A stretch of DNA of 64,000 nt from Crambe crambe (lineage: Eukaryota; Porifera; Demospongiae; Poecilosclerida; Crambeidae), in contig OZ004592.1 in assembly GCA_963924555.1 (NCBI GenBank), positions 3,162,001 through 3,226,000 on the forward strand, given 5' to 3'. The notes under the pieces are model-generated. The model worked only from the letters and a program-made list of their open reading frames with translations. It made no database searches and was not told the origin of the DNA. Position numbers and translations under genes: made by a program. How positions within the stretch are numbered: position 1 is the stretch's first letter; every line of letters starts with the position of its first letter. Shown here in pieces: positions 24,101 through 37,200 of the stretch.

Positions 24101-25144
24101 ACACATGACATACGAGCACTAAGTTTATCAAGTAATGGTATTTTGGCATCTGGTGGTATAGATTCTCAGCTAATTATTACAGATACCAAGGTATTTAAAA
24201 CGAACAATTGTTTAAAATGCTCCCAATTCCAAGACAGTGCACGTTTTTTTTCTATTGCTAATAAGGCCAATGTAATTATGCATCAAGGTAATGATTCTGT
24301 TCAGTTGTGGCAGCTTTATTCCAAAAATAATATAGCCAAAGATCTACCAAATGGCATGCCATTACACTTTCTTGAAATTAAGAATAAGGATGTTCACTAT
24401 ATATTGAGTAGTGCAATAGCTACTGATTCTACCAAAGTTGCTGTATCAACTGTACAATGTTTTTGGTTATATGATGTAGTTATTCATGAACCTAAAGTTC
24501 ATTGTGCTCATTTTTCTAACCTGGCATCCTATAAAATGGAATTTTGCCACAATAATACATTATTGATTTTAGCTACTATTCAAGAAGGAATTGTTCTATT
24601 TGATGTGGTATCTTTTGAATTGATTAAAATGAAGAATTATTTTCATCATGGACCTGTGACTGAATTCTTTTGCAATAAGGATGGATCTCTTCTTACTGTA
24701 AAGAGTAATGAAGAATTTTTCATTTGTGATTTACTCAAACAAACTTTTCTTTATCAAATCCCAAAATTCAATCACAACCCTTTAATTATGTTCCATTCTG
24801 ACTCTGTTAACTTGGTCATTTTTTCTCCTTATGAAATACACTCATATAATGTTTTGGATCGCTGCTGTAGGAAGTTCAGATCAAGAGAAGTTGGAGTTCT
24901 GTTTCCTAAAGGGTTGGAATTACTTGGTAATTTCATTGCTATATATGATGAAAGATCCTTATCGCTAGTAAAGATGCAGAACACCAGGGATAGTTTTGAA
25001 TTTAAGCAGGTATTTGAGAGTGAAGGAATACTATTATTCATGTCTTCTTTTGATAATGGAGAAGCTGTTGTAGTAGAGCAATTATGGCAAGATGAATTAA
25101 CTAGGTTACCACCAGTTCTGCCGAAGGAACACTATGGAACTTAA
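9178..25144 (+). CDS. UTP4: UTP4 (Cirhin), small-subunit processome WD40 protein
   Basis: Three coding exons, 9178-9412, 10311-10441 and 23654-25144, join in frame to 618 residues (human about 686). UTP4 belongs to the t-UTP/UTP-A part of the nucleolar small-subunit processome and is needed for pre-18S rRNA processing. The N-terminus (HRIRFIPHLP, LAVSRSDGSLEVWNS) matches the family start. Exon 2 carries HGGPIWCLQPSTDGSCIAAG; exon 3 begins in the blade around DVQDTITLRCFF, continues through SADSLGRINIWN and HTHDIRALSLSSNG, and ends LTRLPPVLPKEHYGT like the human QLPPPIKKKKFGT. WD repeats are degenerate, as usual here. The ATG at 9178 was chosen by alignment to the family; an ATG at 9136 in the same frame would add 14 unlike residues. 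Intron 2 is 13.2 kb and full of transposons. The gene ends about 100 bp from the convergent CC2D2A stop. Confidence 0.93.
9413..10310. other. UTP4 intron 1
   Basis: 898 bp bounded by GT and AG, phase 1. No element ends or coding segments recognised inside. Confidence 0.7.
10442..11971. other. UTP4 intron 2, first part
   Basis: Non-coding. A hairpin-like repeat at about 10453-10560 (cttgggactgtggagtctga, inverted ctactccaaggg) has a relative at about 29368-29470. The rest shows no recognisable gene; short frames lack family resemblance. Confidence 0.5.
12684..13523 (-). CDS. Lys-rich repeat protein with Tudor-like C-terminus, in pogo element
   Basis: 279 codons open. Residues about 70-190 hold a Lys/Ala-rich repeat (unit like KGVRAMAGKDPVPMKRASAV, three to four copies). 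Residues about 220-279 look like a Tudor or chromo-barrel fold: IGKWVKMKF, EWFEGIISFYDE, KYAIFFPCD, ALDDEDIKF. Upstream, the segment 13524-13670 encodes a charged coiled coil (LTSKENMEAIEEKQKMKEEA, KLEREARKKEKEE) in frames that drift at poly-A runs. I infer that transposase, coiled coil and Tudor-like tail were one long protein. A role in chromatin binding or target choice is speculation. The initial Met is probably internal to the ancestral protein. Confidence 0.6.
   Translation of the reverse strand: MKQKKTKPQCTGGNFTAKELELFQRRYDNGYDLTNDDRYNQWLSLSLSTEQYSDVEKMTDKIGSSATADKKRKAGSAMPAKKGARSNIIAKNPGKGADTKTMANKDPASPMKASAVTRKGVRAMAGKDLAPTKKASAVISDDQARKGVRAMAGKDPVPMKRASAVTRKTQTRKGVRAIGKDPAKSVSGLIKDLNAVHKDSEATRYSMRSKALTATISHPEKAIGKWVKMKFEIDDTGASEWFEGIISFYDERSKKYAIFFPCDKETIFTALDDEDIKFI
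13655..15052 (-). pseudogene. Pogo-type transposase (HTH_psq plus DDE_1), frameshifted
   Basis: N-terminal helix-turn-helix: RNWPEESMSSALEAVA, then RVCKAAEEYGIPKSTLWDHV (15052 to about 14885). Next, LTTEEEDELEQFLLSS and GLVGNKIGKPVSSGWW form the second DNA-binding half. The DDE core is intact in one 369-codon frame: NMDESG (first Asp), LLIMDGHSSH (second Asp), PPNTTHITQPLDKGCFGPFK (third Asp). The frame shifts near 14948 and near 14766 (where taa replaces the read-through between PRK and VMGL), and again in A-rich runs at the C-terminus. It is therefore unlikely to be active, but decay is mild. Confidence 0.85.
15753..18069. other. UTP4 intron 2, middle part
   Basis: Holds a palindromic MITE (16812-16949) and poly-T or poly-A runs near 16030, 17305, 17460 and 17750. 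No coding segment recognised. Confidence 0.5.
16812..16949. repeat. Palindromic MITE, end motif AGTAGGGATGGCC
   Basis: The left arm agtagggatggcctcaaatt is inverted at the right as aatttgaggccatccatact. A larger relative with the same core (accaagc, ctttgactg, gctgcagtcatagtccagct) is at 60735-60957. Confidence 0.65.
18070..23351 (+). mobile_element. Unclassified inverted-repeat transposon, 5.3 kb, PIN-like protein
   Basis: Inverted repeats of about 260 bp: the left arm from AGTCAGGCGGATATGTG (18070) is matched inverted by the right arm ending at 23351. Shared inner words include ttgtatcgcgatatccgcg-like segments and ccacctttaaaaatgtttgg. A TA duplication is possible at the ends. It carries one spliced, slightly broken gene on the plus strand. 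Ends plus a single gene suggest a cut-and-paste DNA element, but no known transposase domain is visible. Confidence 0.8.
18414..23084 (+). pseudogene. Large Cys/His protein with PIN/FEN1-like domain, lightly broken
   Basis: Coding blocks are 18414-19078, 19168-20235 and 20287 onward, with GT-AG introns of 89 and 51 bp. The N-terminus has paired treble-clef-like motifs (CVLCQEE, WHKSCHTKF, CYFCEPL, YHPLCLASLYKRAK). The middle carries GGLHIEMAALNVIGDWLED and FLKATHVTRTRYAHQVTA. The C-terminal part has DHEEADTRM, RSVDTDVVVLAVA, PAHEIARSLG and FHAYTGCDTVSSFSTKGKK. I infer a PIN/FEN1-type nuclease: spaced acidic residues, then a GCDTVS...GKGKK stretch like the helix-hairpin region of those enzymes. 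The tail is Cys-rich (CCGCKKGC, GRCKCKK, CTALCQCGGEC), similar to CXC domains. From memory, homologs are abundant but unnamed in cnidarians and other marine invertebrates. The frame is broken in about two places in its last third. Confidence 0.72.
23366..23498. repeat. Foldback hairpin, about 130 bp
   Basis: The left arm (gtgggttcttaaagacctca, gatgtaaatgat) pairs with the right arm (atcatttacatca, cggtctttaatcccataagaacc), with a short GC-rich loop (gacttcgcttcgg). It lies about 150 bp before UTP4 exon 3 and would form a strong stem in the UTP4 pre-mRNA. Confidence 0.7.
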
Positions 25145-25245
25145 TTTACTATCAATTATAATTCTGTTATTAATACACACAATCACAATTGTTAAAGTTT
25201 TGAATTCTATATGTTAATGATAAATGTTTCTGTAAATAGTTAATT

Positions 25246-28200
25246 TCATTTCGGTACCATAGATACTACATACAACCACACAGATAGTACGTCATTTGGA
25301 TAAGGATGAATGTAAACTGCTAAAGAATATTCCACTTTTTTATTTTCACACAAATGTATACCAGTCCGTTCAATAGTAACAAGCAGTTGCTGAATATCAG
25401 AGTAGCGAACATGAATAGGAAATCCTGTCAGCTACATAATAATCATAATAATAAAATTATTACTACTGTTGATGTACTTCAACAATTACCTCATAGCTGG
25501 CTTGCACCTCAGCTAATTTATTGTAGCAATCATTTAATGGGGATGAGAAATGTACTTCAAATTCAGGTAATATGGACTGCAGAATTCTTGTGCAATGTCT
25601 GTTCCATCTGGTTACAAAACGGCTTCTTAATGCCATAATATGCTCCCGAAGAGAACGTTCAATTCTATAAGTGATAAAGTTTACATTTACCATTAACAGT
25701 GACAAAGTCACTTCTTTGCTGCATTATCATAGTAGCAAGAACCTTACCTTTCTTCCAATTCCTTCACTCTTTCATGATTGGTTTCAGAATACTGTAGGTC
25801 TTGCTGAACTGATGAAAGACATTTTGACTCGTCCCAAAAAAGTGGGCACCAGTGCTTGCAATTTGGCAAATCAAACATTAGACGACTAGGGTCATCAAAC
25901 TCTTGTATGTTTGCCCATACCTATAATACAATTGTGATCATTAAAGTGATTTTGACTGCTAACTACATGTAAAATGAAATCCAGTTTTGCTTCTATAATT
26001 ATTAGCCCAAATCCCTATCTTTTGCACGTTTGTAATGACTTAAATTATAATTATAACAAGGCATGATCAAATATTTTGTTTAGCTAAACGAGTGTTTTGT
26101 AGGTAATAGTTATATCCGGAGTGCGAGGAATGTAAAGCTCGAGGTCCGAGAGCTTTAAATCCGGATACTCCTGAGCATGAGGAATTTGTGTCTGCCCAGT
26201 CCAATGATCAAAGAAGGTGGCACATAAAACACCAGTTTGCTGTTGACCAGCTACTTTTAAAAATACTAGCTACTCCCAGAAAAGCTTGTTGAGTTTGAAA
26301 AGTGGAATTTTAATGTTATTCATTTACCACAGACGTTTATAATGACATTCATTGACCACATTCCATGTTCAAACTCAACAAGCTATTGTAGCCAGCATAA
26401 AAGGCAACACAGCGTGGGCTGGCGTTTTGCATGTCAGTTTGCTCCTAACTGCCCTGCTAGGTCAGTGCCCAACCGTGGCACTGTGCAAAGATTGCTTGTT
26501 AGGTGATGTAAGGATTAAACCATAGAGGATGTCGTGTGGATGTGAAACGTGCTTATGGAAAGTATACTGAACCCATCACAGCAGCTTTTGACAACCACAA
26601 AGTAGCTGTTCATTTTACATAATTATAGGAACAAGCGCGCGCAAGCCAAGCCTGCAAATTGTAATAGCAAAGTTTTTCATGGAATATTAGCTGGGAAATA
26701 ACTTTCATGGTGATAGTTTTTTGGTTAGATTTTTGCAACAATAATGGAACATGTTGGCTAGGGAGAAGTGAAATGAGGAGAATCTATAGATGGGCATCAG
26801 CCTGTGCCATTTTCTTGCATGAAAAAGACCTGTTCAATAAGTGTCCAAACAAATACATACACGCTTTAGCTTACAGGCAAATAATAACAGGAAATGTTGT
26901 TCTGATTCCTTTCTGCTTAAATTTCACAGTCCAATCTCTAGAATCCAACATCCTTTTCACGCTCATACTCTCTTGGATCATGGAGTGTACTAAAGTGTAC
27001 TCAATCATCATTTGAACTAGTCCATTGGCTATAATACGGAGGTAATTCGTAAAGCATTACAAGAAAGAGTTAGCATAAGCCAGACCGTCCTACTTAGATA
27101 TCAATTCCAAAACTAAAATCCAGAATGGCTTGATTGTTTATGCAAGCAATGAAAAAGAATTCATGGTTTTTGGTCGCCAAAATAAATAAAATAGGCCACT
27201 TTTTGCCAAAGAGTGCCAAGCAGCAAGAGCAGCAAATTAACGATTGCTACTAAAGCCATAAATAGCAAAGAGCAGAGGGCACAAGCTTTTACAAGAAAGC
27301 AAGAAGCTACAAAGACAAGTAAGCTAACAGTCCTGAGAAAGCAGAGAGAGCCAACAAAACTAAGCAAACAAGCTATAGCTATGACTACCATAAATACTAT
27401 AACTGGCTAGCTCGGTTCAGCAGCATAGCTAGAGAGTTATTGATGTAGAGCATTAGTAAAAGACTTCAGTCTTCAGTTAACTCTATATACCTGCAAAATA
27501 ATGCATTATAACCAAGTCTACTATGTGCCAAGACATCATGTTTAACTTTAACTTGTGACTACTAGTGGCCATGATCTGGAAATTTGGTGTGGTGTAGAGA
27601 TAGTCATTGTAGAACACACAGCTACATAGGACAGTCACACTTTCTTGCAAGAGTCACAAAACCATACCTATCAACCTACCCAAAAAATGGGTGAAAAAAA
27701 GTTATAGAAGAGTGATGCTAAACATTAGCCATAGATGTAATTGAATATTTTTTTTGGCTCTTTGAAGTTTATCAAGTCAAGTCAAATTAAGAGCTAGGCT
27801 GAAAGAGGGACAGGGTGAGAATACTCTAAAAAGAGTGACTGTCACTCCAAAATAGTGACAGTTGACAGTATGCTAATGTCGAATATCAGTTCTTTTCTCC
27901 TGTCCCCCCTACATAGTGGCTTACTTCCATAATGGCAAACTCCATACCAGTGCAGTTATGCACTAACGATTGTGGTGATATAAAAAAGGTTATGTGCTCA
28001 TAGCACAGAGGGGCGAGTGAAGCAACACAGCTTGCTTTTACGAAAACTTTAAATGTTGCATTCCATGCCCTCTTCTCGTAGAGTCTATAAGCCTAACCTA
28101 GCTTCTTTGTTCCGCAGACTCTGAGTCTAATCTGCACATTTTTTGTCCAGCCTTATTTCCCTGTCACTTTTAGATCTGCTCTCCTTTTTTCTCTATCTTT

Positions 28201-31200
28201 TTCATTTCTTCTGGACTCGGCATCCTCAGACTCTGCTTGTCGTTTTCTTCTTTCTCTATCCCTTTCATTTCTTTTATCAAGCCTTGTTCTGCTGATTCAG
28301 AGCTTCTTCTGGCTCTATCCTTTGCAGTCTAACCTTGCTCTTTTTTTGCTGCTCAGTTTTGGAGCAGTGTTCATTTGCTTCACTTTCAATTGATTAGCTA
28401 AAAATTAGCTATTTGCGCATGCATAGTATTTACCCTCAGGGTTTGATGTACCATACATTGCTACTACCCAGTTTGTACACCATAGAGAGGGGCTTGCTTT
28501 GTTTGCGACTAAACCAATATTCTGTGTCATGCAAGCAATATTGGAATGAGAGACAAGATAACAGAAAGATGAAGACAATGGTTTCACCATTACATGTCAA
28601 TATGAAAATCTTACATTGGATTCGTTAATGACACATCCAATTGAAACGAGGGGGATATACGCTTCATGTTGGTCATAGTGAACACCAGTACTTGGATTCC
28701 ACAACCAATAACCAATACCATCGGGCTCTGGATTTCCAGTTAGTACATAAGCTGTTGTACCTAAAAATGAATGATAAACAATACATCAACAATTTATACC
28801 AATGATGGGTGAGAAAAAGGATGAATCTTGCCAGCAGAGACAGTTCTGCTAAGTAGAGATTCAGTCTCAGATGTATGGTGCTAATTGGAAACGCAAGTAC
28901 ACGTTTAATCTTAGGTTGCTTCTCTTTGCAATAGGGCAAGAAGACACACGATTTACTAAGTGTGAAGGTACATAGCCTTATGTGATGTCTAAAACATGTA
29001 CGTAGAGAAGCAGTTACATAATTATCTTAGAACACCAATACTGACTGATTTTGCAAATGTTGATTTTGAGTAGGTCAACTGCCAGAAAACAATGACTGCT
29101 TAGCAGATCATACCAGATCTTTGCCAGTGGAGCTATATAAAGAGGCCCAGTTTTACGACCAGATGCATTTGAGAATTCATGTTATTTGTGTGCAATTTAC
29201 ATATGAGACGACTGGTTACTGAAATTATTCATTGATAGTGCCTGACAGAGTTTAGATGTTGGCGCTTGTAGCACCAGGAAGTGAAAAACTAGCTTCTGTC
29301 GGATCTGTGTGCACTGCACTTATTGTAATAAGATAATTATATAGACATCAAGGCCCAGGAATCTATGGGGATCTAGAAACCCGAAGGCCCTTAGGCTGTA
29401 GATTCTGAGTGCAGTGTAGACTCTACTATCTAAGGGCCTGAAAGTTTTACTGTAGATTCCATTGGCTAAATCCATTATAGCTGGAAGCAGTGTGCAATGC
29501 ACATATAAAACTCTTTGTTACCATAAAGAATTAATATTGTCTCGGTATCTTACTGTCACGGTATTAAAATGGTTCTGATGTCGAGTGCTGCAGGGTTTGT
29601 AATCAAATTACTTAACTATAGTCTGGCTTGAGCATGCATGACCTAGTTGCAAAGAAAGGGCAAGAACAAGCCAAAACAGGCAGAGTTTCCAGTGAAGTGT
29701 GCTAGGTAACAGTAACAAGACAAGCTATATGGGAAAATTTAAACTGCATATTTTTATATTGAGCAAAAAAATAAATTATATAATCTTGTTTCATACTTAC
29801 CTTCAGGTACAGCATATCCAAGGATTATCCAAGCTTTGATTTTGTAATATATAAAATAATTGCATAAAAGTATAGCATGCTCTTCTTCGTCACCTCCCAG
29901 CATTTGAAGAAATTGCTAAAAGCATAGGTTGGAATGAATAATTATATATAATAAATATAATTTCTTACTCACATCTGATGTACTCCAAATATTGACATTT
30001 CCTGAAAATACTACAGCATCGGGTAGAAAAGGAATAAGTGATACATAGCGGGCAAGATATTCCTAAAGCATTATAGGAGAAACCAGCATTTAAAGTTATT
30101 TTCATTTTATCTTCATACACACGATGTCATGCTCTTCTCTGATAATATGAAAGCAGCTAGCTAGTTTAGATCAATAAAGAACTATCACTCTGCTAACTAA
30201 TTACTCTGTTTCACATTGCTCTTACCATTAAATGAACTTGACTACTGTCAGTTGAAGATATTTCTAGGGGAGATCTTTGTGGCTTAACAAATCTTGTCAC
30301 AAATACATGTTTACCACTTATGTCCAAAGCTGTGGCCTTAAAATAAATCAACTTCATAATTAAAAAACAACAAAAAAACAACACATTACTGACTTACTGT
30401 AAAGTAACGCTTTGGAAACTTTTCACGTAGCATTTGGAGCCACTTACTAGCATGTTGTAGCATTGATATATCTTCATTGCTCTGAAACTATTATAGCATG
30501 CATGTATTAAATGTGATCCCAGCTACTTAAAAAAAAACTATTGACACATATCGTTATATGTTAGTAGATGACCTTAGGTACCATAGTTCTAATGCCCGCG
30601 AAAATATTTACCCTAATATCAGAATATTCTAATATCTCCAGTCAATTTTACAGTTATAATATTATTAGCAAATCAGTAACATAAAATAATAATACCTGGT
30701 CTTTGATTGGTGGAAGAATTCTGAGTGGAGGATCCAAACTTATGAATAATTGTATATGTGTGAATTCACTTGTACCAAATCCGAGGAGAGGATTGGAATG
30801 TGAAACATCATTTTGATGAAGAGTATAACCCAATAGAATCAAGGGTACATCCAGTTGAAAAGTGCCTTCGATCTAATAATGAAAATTAAACCTCTATTCT
30901 GAAACGTGTATACTGAAATCATTCACTTAACATAGGTTGGTTCCCCATTTAAGTAACCACAAAATAAAGTCACATTGCACATGCTCAACAAAGCACCAGA
31001 ATGAGCCCTTTTTGTATGAAGCTTTATCAGGTAAGAGGTATACTTTAACATTTAGAATCTAAAATTGTCTTTAAACGTATTGTCTAAAGAAACTGATAGC
31101 TCTGGAGCAAAAGAATAAAAGAGTGAGCAGAGCCCCCTCCCATATTATAGATCTGATTACATGTCAGACTGTGCCAATTTTCCACCTAAGAAGCCATAAA

Positions 31201-34200
31201 AATTTCATGGGCCTAGATATTGTGCTGTGCAGACACTAACTCTATGGCCAAACTAGCAGCTCTAGTAGTCTTGCTCGGGCCAGACTCTTGGATGCAGAAG
31301 AGAAAATCTGGTCAAATTCCTGTTCTGCTGAGTAAGCAGCAGCACATGCTGCGCATAAAAAATCGTGTCACAGATACGTCATGACTCAGCCGAAATAGTG
31401 CAAGCAAAAAGATGGCCCAAGAAGGTGGACATAGGCTTGGCTATTCAAACAAATAGAAGCAGTAAGCTCCTTCATGAAAGGACAATTGCTATCAATTGCA
31501 TGCACCTAGACGAATGAGGCAGCAATTATCTGTTCACCAAGTAAGACTATGCGTGCACTCAAATTTGATGACGTACCTACATGTTCTGTGCATGCTATCC
31601 ATGATTTTTATGGATTTCTAGAACAAAGTCAGTATAGGAATTTGACCAGACTCTCTCTTCTGTGTGTGAGAGTCTGGCCCGCACGAGACTACAGCTCTAG
31701 AGTTATGAAGGAAAAAATATTTAAGGGATGGCTGTGTGTACTTACCCCTCCTAACCACCCATACTACCCAACTTCTCTATCCCTACTTCATTCCCCTTCA
31801 TAGGGGGTGAAGAGTGCTCTCATGGGGAGTGAAGTAGGAGAGATTAGTTGGGTAATATGGGTGTGGTTGTTGAAATTAGGCAGGGTAGGCTCTCATGTTC
31901 ATGAACTTTTTTTGAATTCTACACACAGCAATCCCTACTTGTCTGCTTTAATTATTTTTTCCTTCACTTTTTCATCATGTAATGCATATTAGAGATGAAA
32001 ATAATTATAGTGCATTGTATCTATAGAGTCAGAGATCTATAGCCTCGTCCCCAGGCCCTCCTTTTTAATTATGATTGTGGAAGGCCTGGTACGCAAAAAT
32101 ATCGCAAAACCATAGAAATCCCATAGCATGGGTGTGTCCAAGGAAACGCATTCCCATCGCATACGTCACCATGACGAATCGGTGCTACGATCACGCACTA
32201 GCACATGGCCTGGCCAGGGCTTAAAAAGAAGAGGCGTTAAGCCATTGAGCTGCCACTGAATTCGAGTTTTGCTACGCTTTGCTAGCCTAGCAGCAGATAG
32301 TATCGGAGCTGCCTATCGTCTAGATAGTAAAGCTATCGAGTAGTCTAGATTATAGGCTCAGCTGGATTATAAATAGATCGGCCTCAGAATTCTTCACGAG
32401 TTTTAGTAAGTCCTTGGTTGTATAGCCATAGCGAATTGGTCTTTTTGTTGTAGAGAAACAGCAGAAGTTCTTCTGAACACCTGGTGCCTTTAGGTCGATC
32501 CAATCCGTAGCCCAAATGCGTGGGCATGGTCATAATGCTCTCGTGCACTGCCCACGCCAAATTAAGACGGTTCTACCCCAGTTCTATCCCCCCCGTGACT
32601 TCGCGTACCAGGCCCTCCACATTCATAACTAAAAAGAGGGCCTGGGGGGACGAGGCTAAGAGATCTATATGAATAAGCACAAAAATTTCTTCTAGGTTAA
32701 GTAGGGAGAGCCTAAAATCTAGCTGGGCTGTATAATGTACTGCAGCCTCGTATGAAAACAATCCCTACATTTACATCCACTACCTATAGCTAGCTATAGC
32801 AGTTGTAAAAAGTAGGTTTCATACGAGGCTGCAGTACATTATACAGCCCAGTTAGATTTTTAGGCTATCCCTACTTAACTTTTTATTTAGAAGAAAATTT
32901 TTTGTACTCACTTGTTTCTATCCTTTTTCTTAGTGCTTGCAGGTTTGTGTATGTAAAGAATTGAGGGTGGCAGTATTGACCGTCACTTCAACTGAGAGTA
33001 TGCAGTGATTATTAATTTGACATGAGGCTACAGTACAGTACCAAGCCAGCTCTACATAAACCTTATCTTTTTCTTTTGTAGGTACATACACAGTCACTGG
33101 TTGAAGAATTTGTTTAGCTATTCAGTTTTGTCTATTAGCTATTTATTAATATACAGCAACAGCAATGTAAATGACATGTGCATGGCATGGTAAAGTGAGC
33201 TGACTGCACTACAGCCAAGTACTGGCTATAATACTGGCTATAATACTACTATAGGATGAGCATCTGTACTGCAATGCTGACTGAAACATCATCAGATAAG
33301 AATAAATAGCTAGCTAAACTGAAGACCTAGCTTAGTTAGCTACTACTGCTTCCACTTCTACGTGGTCCCGCCCCCTATCGATGTGAGCTTCAAAAAAGGT
33401 GTAAGCTAGTGTTCCGAGTGCTATTATCACTGATTTGTGAAGTAGAGCCTTAGTCAAAACTAATAGTAAAAGATCAGCCTCTAGGTGCCCCTCTAACAGA
33501 TGGCCAAAGCAGAATTTTGATGACTATAGCCAGTAAGTCGGTATGTTGATCTGATTATTATTATTATTATTATAAAGGAAATGAACAAAAGTCAATTTTA
33601 GAACTCCTTTTTTTTCTGATGTTAGCAAATGAATTTTTGTTTTTGAACACTCTCCTCTCTTCTTTGTAGATATAATAATCACCGTAGCCTTCTGAGAACC
33701 TGTAGAGTAAGGGTAGAAGAGAAAGAAGAGTTTTTGTTTATACAATCTTATGACCTCTGACCTGCCATCCCTACTTAGAGAGTGCTCGATTACTTTGTAA
33801 TAATTGCTTTATTATAGGCAACTGGATGCTCACTAGTGTGATCCTTGTAAAGTTCATCCCACCTCAGGGCTTTGTTGCCATCACGGATCTCCAACACATG
33901 CCACGTGTGGTGACACATAATACAGGGCAGGAAGTGCCGGATGACGGTTCCAATAATTCATGTGTCACGATGATGCATTACGCGCACGCAGTGGACAGAA
34001 CCACAGGAATATCTCTCCTAGATAGAAAAGCATCCAACTGCTCACACTTCAACCATAATTGTATGGATCGGTATACCCAAACAACAGCAGCTCTGTTGGC
34101 AGCATCTTTCAGTGTAGTTCCAAGCATGTGGATTGCGAGCACCTTTAAATGACGTCATCCAGAGGCACATGACGTCATTTCGCGTCACTAAACGCCAGAA

Positions 34201-37200
34201 TACGTCACATAATGATATTCATTCATTTAGCAGATTTCTTGTTAAATGAACAAGTCCAAGTATTATGTGTCACTAGACCCTCGCGCCTTCGGCGTTCGGG
34301 GAGGCTACGCCAGATTACATGTGTAGCTCATTCAATCTAGCTAGCTGGGTTACTGAGAATACTTTTTCTTTGAGCGATTTTGGTTCTTATACCAAGTTGT
34401 GCAAGTCTTTTCAATTGCAAGGTCTGCAAATTAAAAAAAAAAAAAAATCAGTGCTCCTGCCTACATCACTGGGGGCTACCTCCAGACATTTGCAGCTTAT
34501 AGATTTCTTACTTCTCTGGAGAGCTATGCCAGTAGGCCCAAGGCACTGGTGCCAGTGAGGGTTACTCCATAGGCTGTTCTGAAAGGCACTGAAGGCACTA
34601 TCCCTATTATTGCCCCTTGATTTTAGGAGAAACTATAGTATATCACTTCACTGTGAGCAATCCCAATCAATGCTGCTATTAGTAACACATCTGCTAGAAT
34701 AATAATGTTGATTCCATTTGAAAACATTCACTATGTGATTCCATAAGAAAACATTCACTATGTGACCCACCCCACCACCTTCAAGTGTATGCAACTTACC
34801 CTTTCTCTCGAAAGAAGAGTAGAGAATGGCAGTGTAAACTTTCCAAGCCACCGTTTCTCAATCCTGTGATGTACATTGGTTGCCCTTTCTCTATCATCCT
34901 CAAGAATGTCAATCACTACTTCATCAAATAAATTTATATGGATGGCATTAGTGATTGCTTGGAGATTAGCTGGTGAAAAATCATTACCAGGAGGCCTGGA
35001 GTGGAATGTAAGAGTCATAGAGTTATAGACTTCATACATGTTGTGTGTTTATGTTAGCACTACTAGAGCAACACCATGTGATGTAGTTATAAAACAGTGC
35101 AGCAAGCAAGCTGGAACATACATTATATATATATCAGCACTCTCTATGTAGGGATAACCTATGACCCTCAATAGGACTAATACAAAATGAAGTTTGAAAC
35201 AGTAAGTTGTAGCTGCTACGACTGCTTACCCTGTTTTTTTATGCACATTCTTAACATGCAGGAGAAATTTGGAGGCTGAAAGACTCAACATGGAAGAACC
35301 ATTTTTCAGGTCTTGATTGTCATGGCACAATCTGGAGGAAAAAATGGGCCGCGCTTGAGCCATGTTCTATATATGAATCTCTACCATTTTACTCGGACCA
35401 GGTCCACGTCCCATTAGTTTAGCCTCTAGTTTAATCTGCTTTTGTATACAGTCGACTACACAAAGAAGCCATTAAACACAATCCACATGTGTAAACAACA
35501 TTGTTGCTTTACAGTACTGAGACAAATAACAAGATGAGAGTGAAAACAGAGGAATACATGCACTGATGGTCTCCAAACCGGGGAGCCAGGTTGGAGATTT
35601 AAAAAAAAAAAAGGTTAAAAAATGCAGGCAGGGGGTGTGATGCATATCTGCTGCAAGGACATAGATAATGAAACAAGCAGTGATAAAGTTGGCTACAAAC
35701 TACAAAGTGTTCTCTGAACAGCCGCTCTTTCATTATAGTTACAGATAGGTCCAAATCGATGACGAAGGGAGGAATTTTGTTACACAGCCTAGGAATTTGA
35801 TTGAAATAGTAGTTTTTGCATGTATTGTTTGTGAGAGAGAATGAGTCTTCCTATTGTGTTGGCCTGACCTCATTGATAGCTTCCTGAATGTGATATAATC
35901 CAGTATATTGAAGTGGGTACTAGGTTCTTTAAGACTTTTGACACAGAACTGATCTCCAGCTCATACATCATGTTGCCTGTCTCTGTACACATTCCTATAT
36001 CAATATATCTTCTGGGTAATAGATTAGGCTGGATTTTACTAGAGATATGTATAGATACTTCTTCTGTGCTTCATAATTAACATTTTTAAAAGTGGCCCAA
36101 TATCCCATAAGCTTGATTTATAATCTTTTGTATGTGTATTGACCATGATAGATCTGATGTGACATGGAGACCCAGTTGATGAAGTAGGTAGTTGATAGTT
36201 GCCATGCATGACTCTCGAAGTTCTCAAACAAAAAGCGAAAGCCGTTTCTTCTGAGGTAAAAGTCAGCTCAAAGGCATAGCTGTAAGGACAGCATGTAAAA
36301 TAAGTAATGCTCGAGCTCATAAGCTTGAGCTGCCCTTCAATGATCCATATGATGTTGAAAAGGTAGAGACTAAGTTCATGGTGATGAAAAATTACTTTGT
36401 CTACCATGAGCAATTTCCCCTTATCCTTGCCTATGCAGTTGCAATTCACAAATACCAAGGTTGCATCATTTAGAAATGAAAGCTAGCCGGCTGATTGAGC
36501 AGCTCAGCTTTAACTAGAACTGGACTTTAGTCTCGTTAAATTACATTGCAACATGGAGCTATAAATTTTATGAAGCAAGGATAAGATATTTACTTCAGCT
36601 ACCCGTATTAGCCTCATCCCAGGCACAAGACTACACTCTTATGAAGTTAGTGGTACAACTGGTATGTGTAGTTAATTATTTAAAAGAGCTATAACTACCT
36701 CCTGCAAAAAGGAATACAGCACTAATGACCTCCTGCAAAAGAAAAAAAAGTTGGAACAAGAGAATGGATAAAGCCACTGTTCTAAGAAGACCATCACATC
36801 AAATAAACACAGCATCGATCAGTACTTGCACCCTGTGCAAGGCTAATAAGCATTCATTATTTGCCTGTCCTCAGTTCAAAGCCCTGCTACACAACAAGAT
36901 GATCTCCACCTTGAAGTCGAATGACCTGCTTGAAATCACCCTGGACACTTAGTGAAGCAATATAAGTCCTTGCATACATAGATGCAAGCGATGCCAGAAG
37001 CCAGATCGCACCCCTTCTACAGTAACATGTTGACCAAAGGATGGACCTATGATGCCTCCCACAAGATCAGCCATTGGTAACACTCAGCCAACACTGCTAC
37101 CAGATTAGACTCGTGATGTGTTGGGTGTTCATATGTATCCATGATGGTTCATCAGTCAAGCCTAGAGGCAATTCTTGACTCTGAGTTGGAAAATGCCTAA

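Larger units (their letters stand above)
25921..28614. other. CC2D2A intron, 2.7 kb
   Basis: Contains a GC-rich hairpin near 26112-26172 (tatccggagtgcgagg, inverted atccggatactcctgagc), a palindrome at 26282-26383, and a STPR-like repeat copy at 27990-28510. A Lys-rich frame at about 27213-27410 has no family resemblance. Confidence 0.5.

Noticed and set aside
25354-25889. Plus-strand frames as a separate gene downstream of UTP4
   Set aside because: They are antisense to the last three CC2D2A exons.
27161-27410. Small membrane protein or Lys-rich protein in a CC2D2A intron
   Set aside because: Overlapping frames on both strands over a low-complexity stretch, with no family match or splice support.
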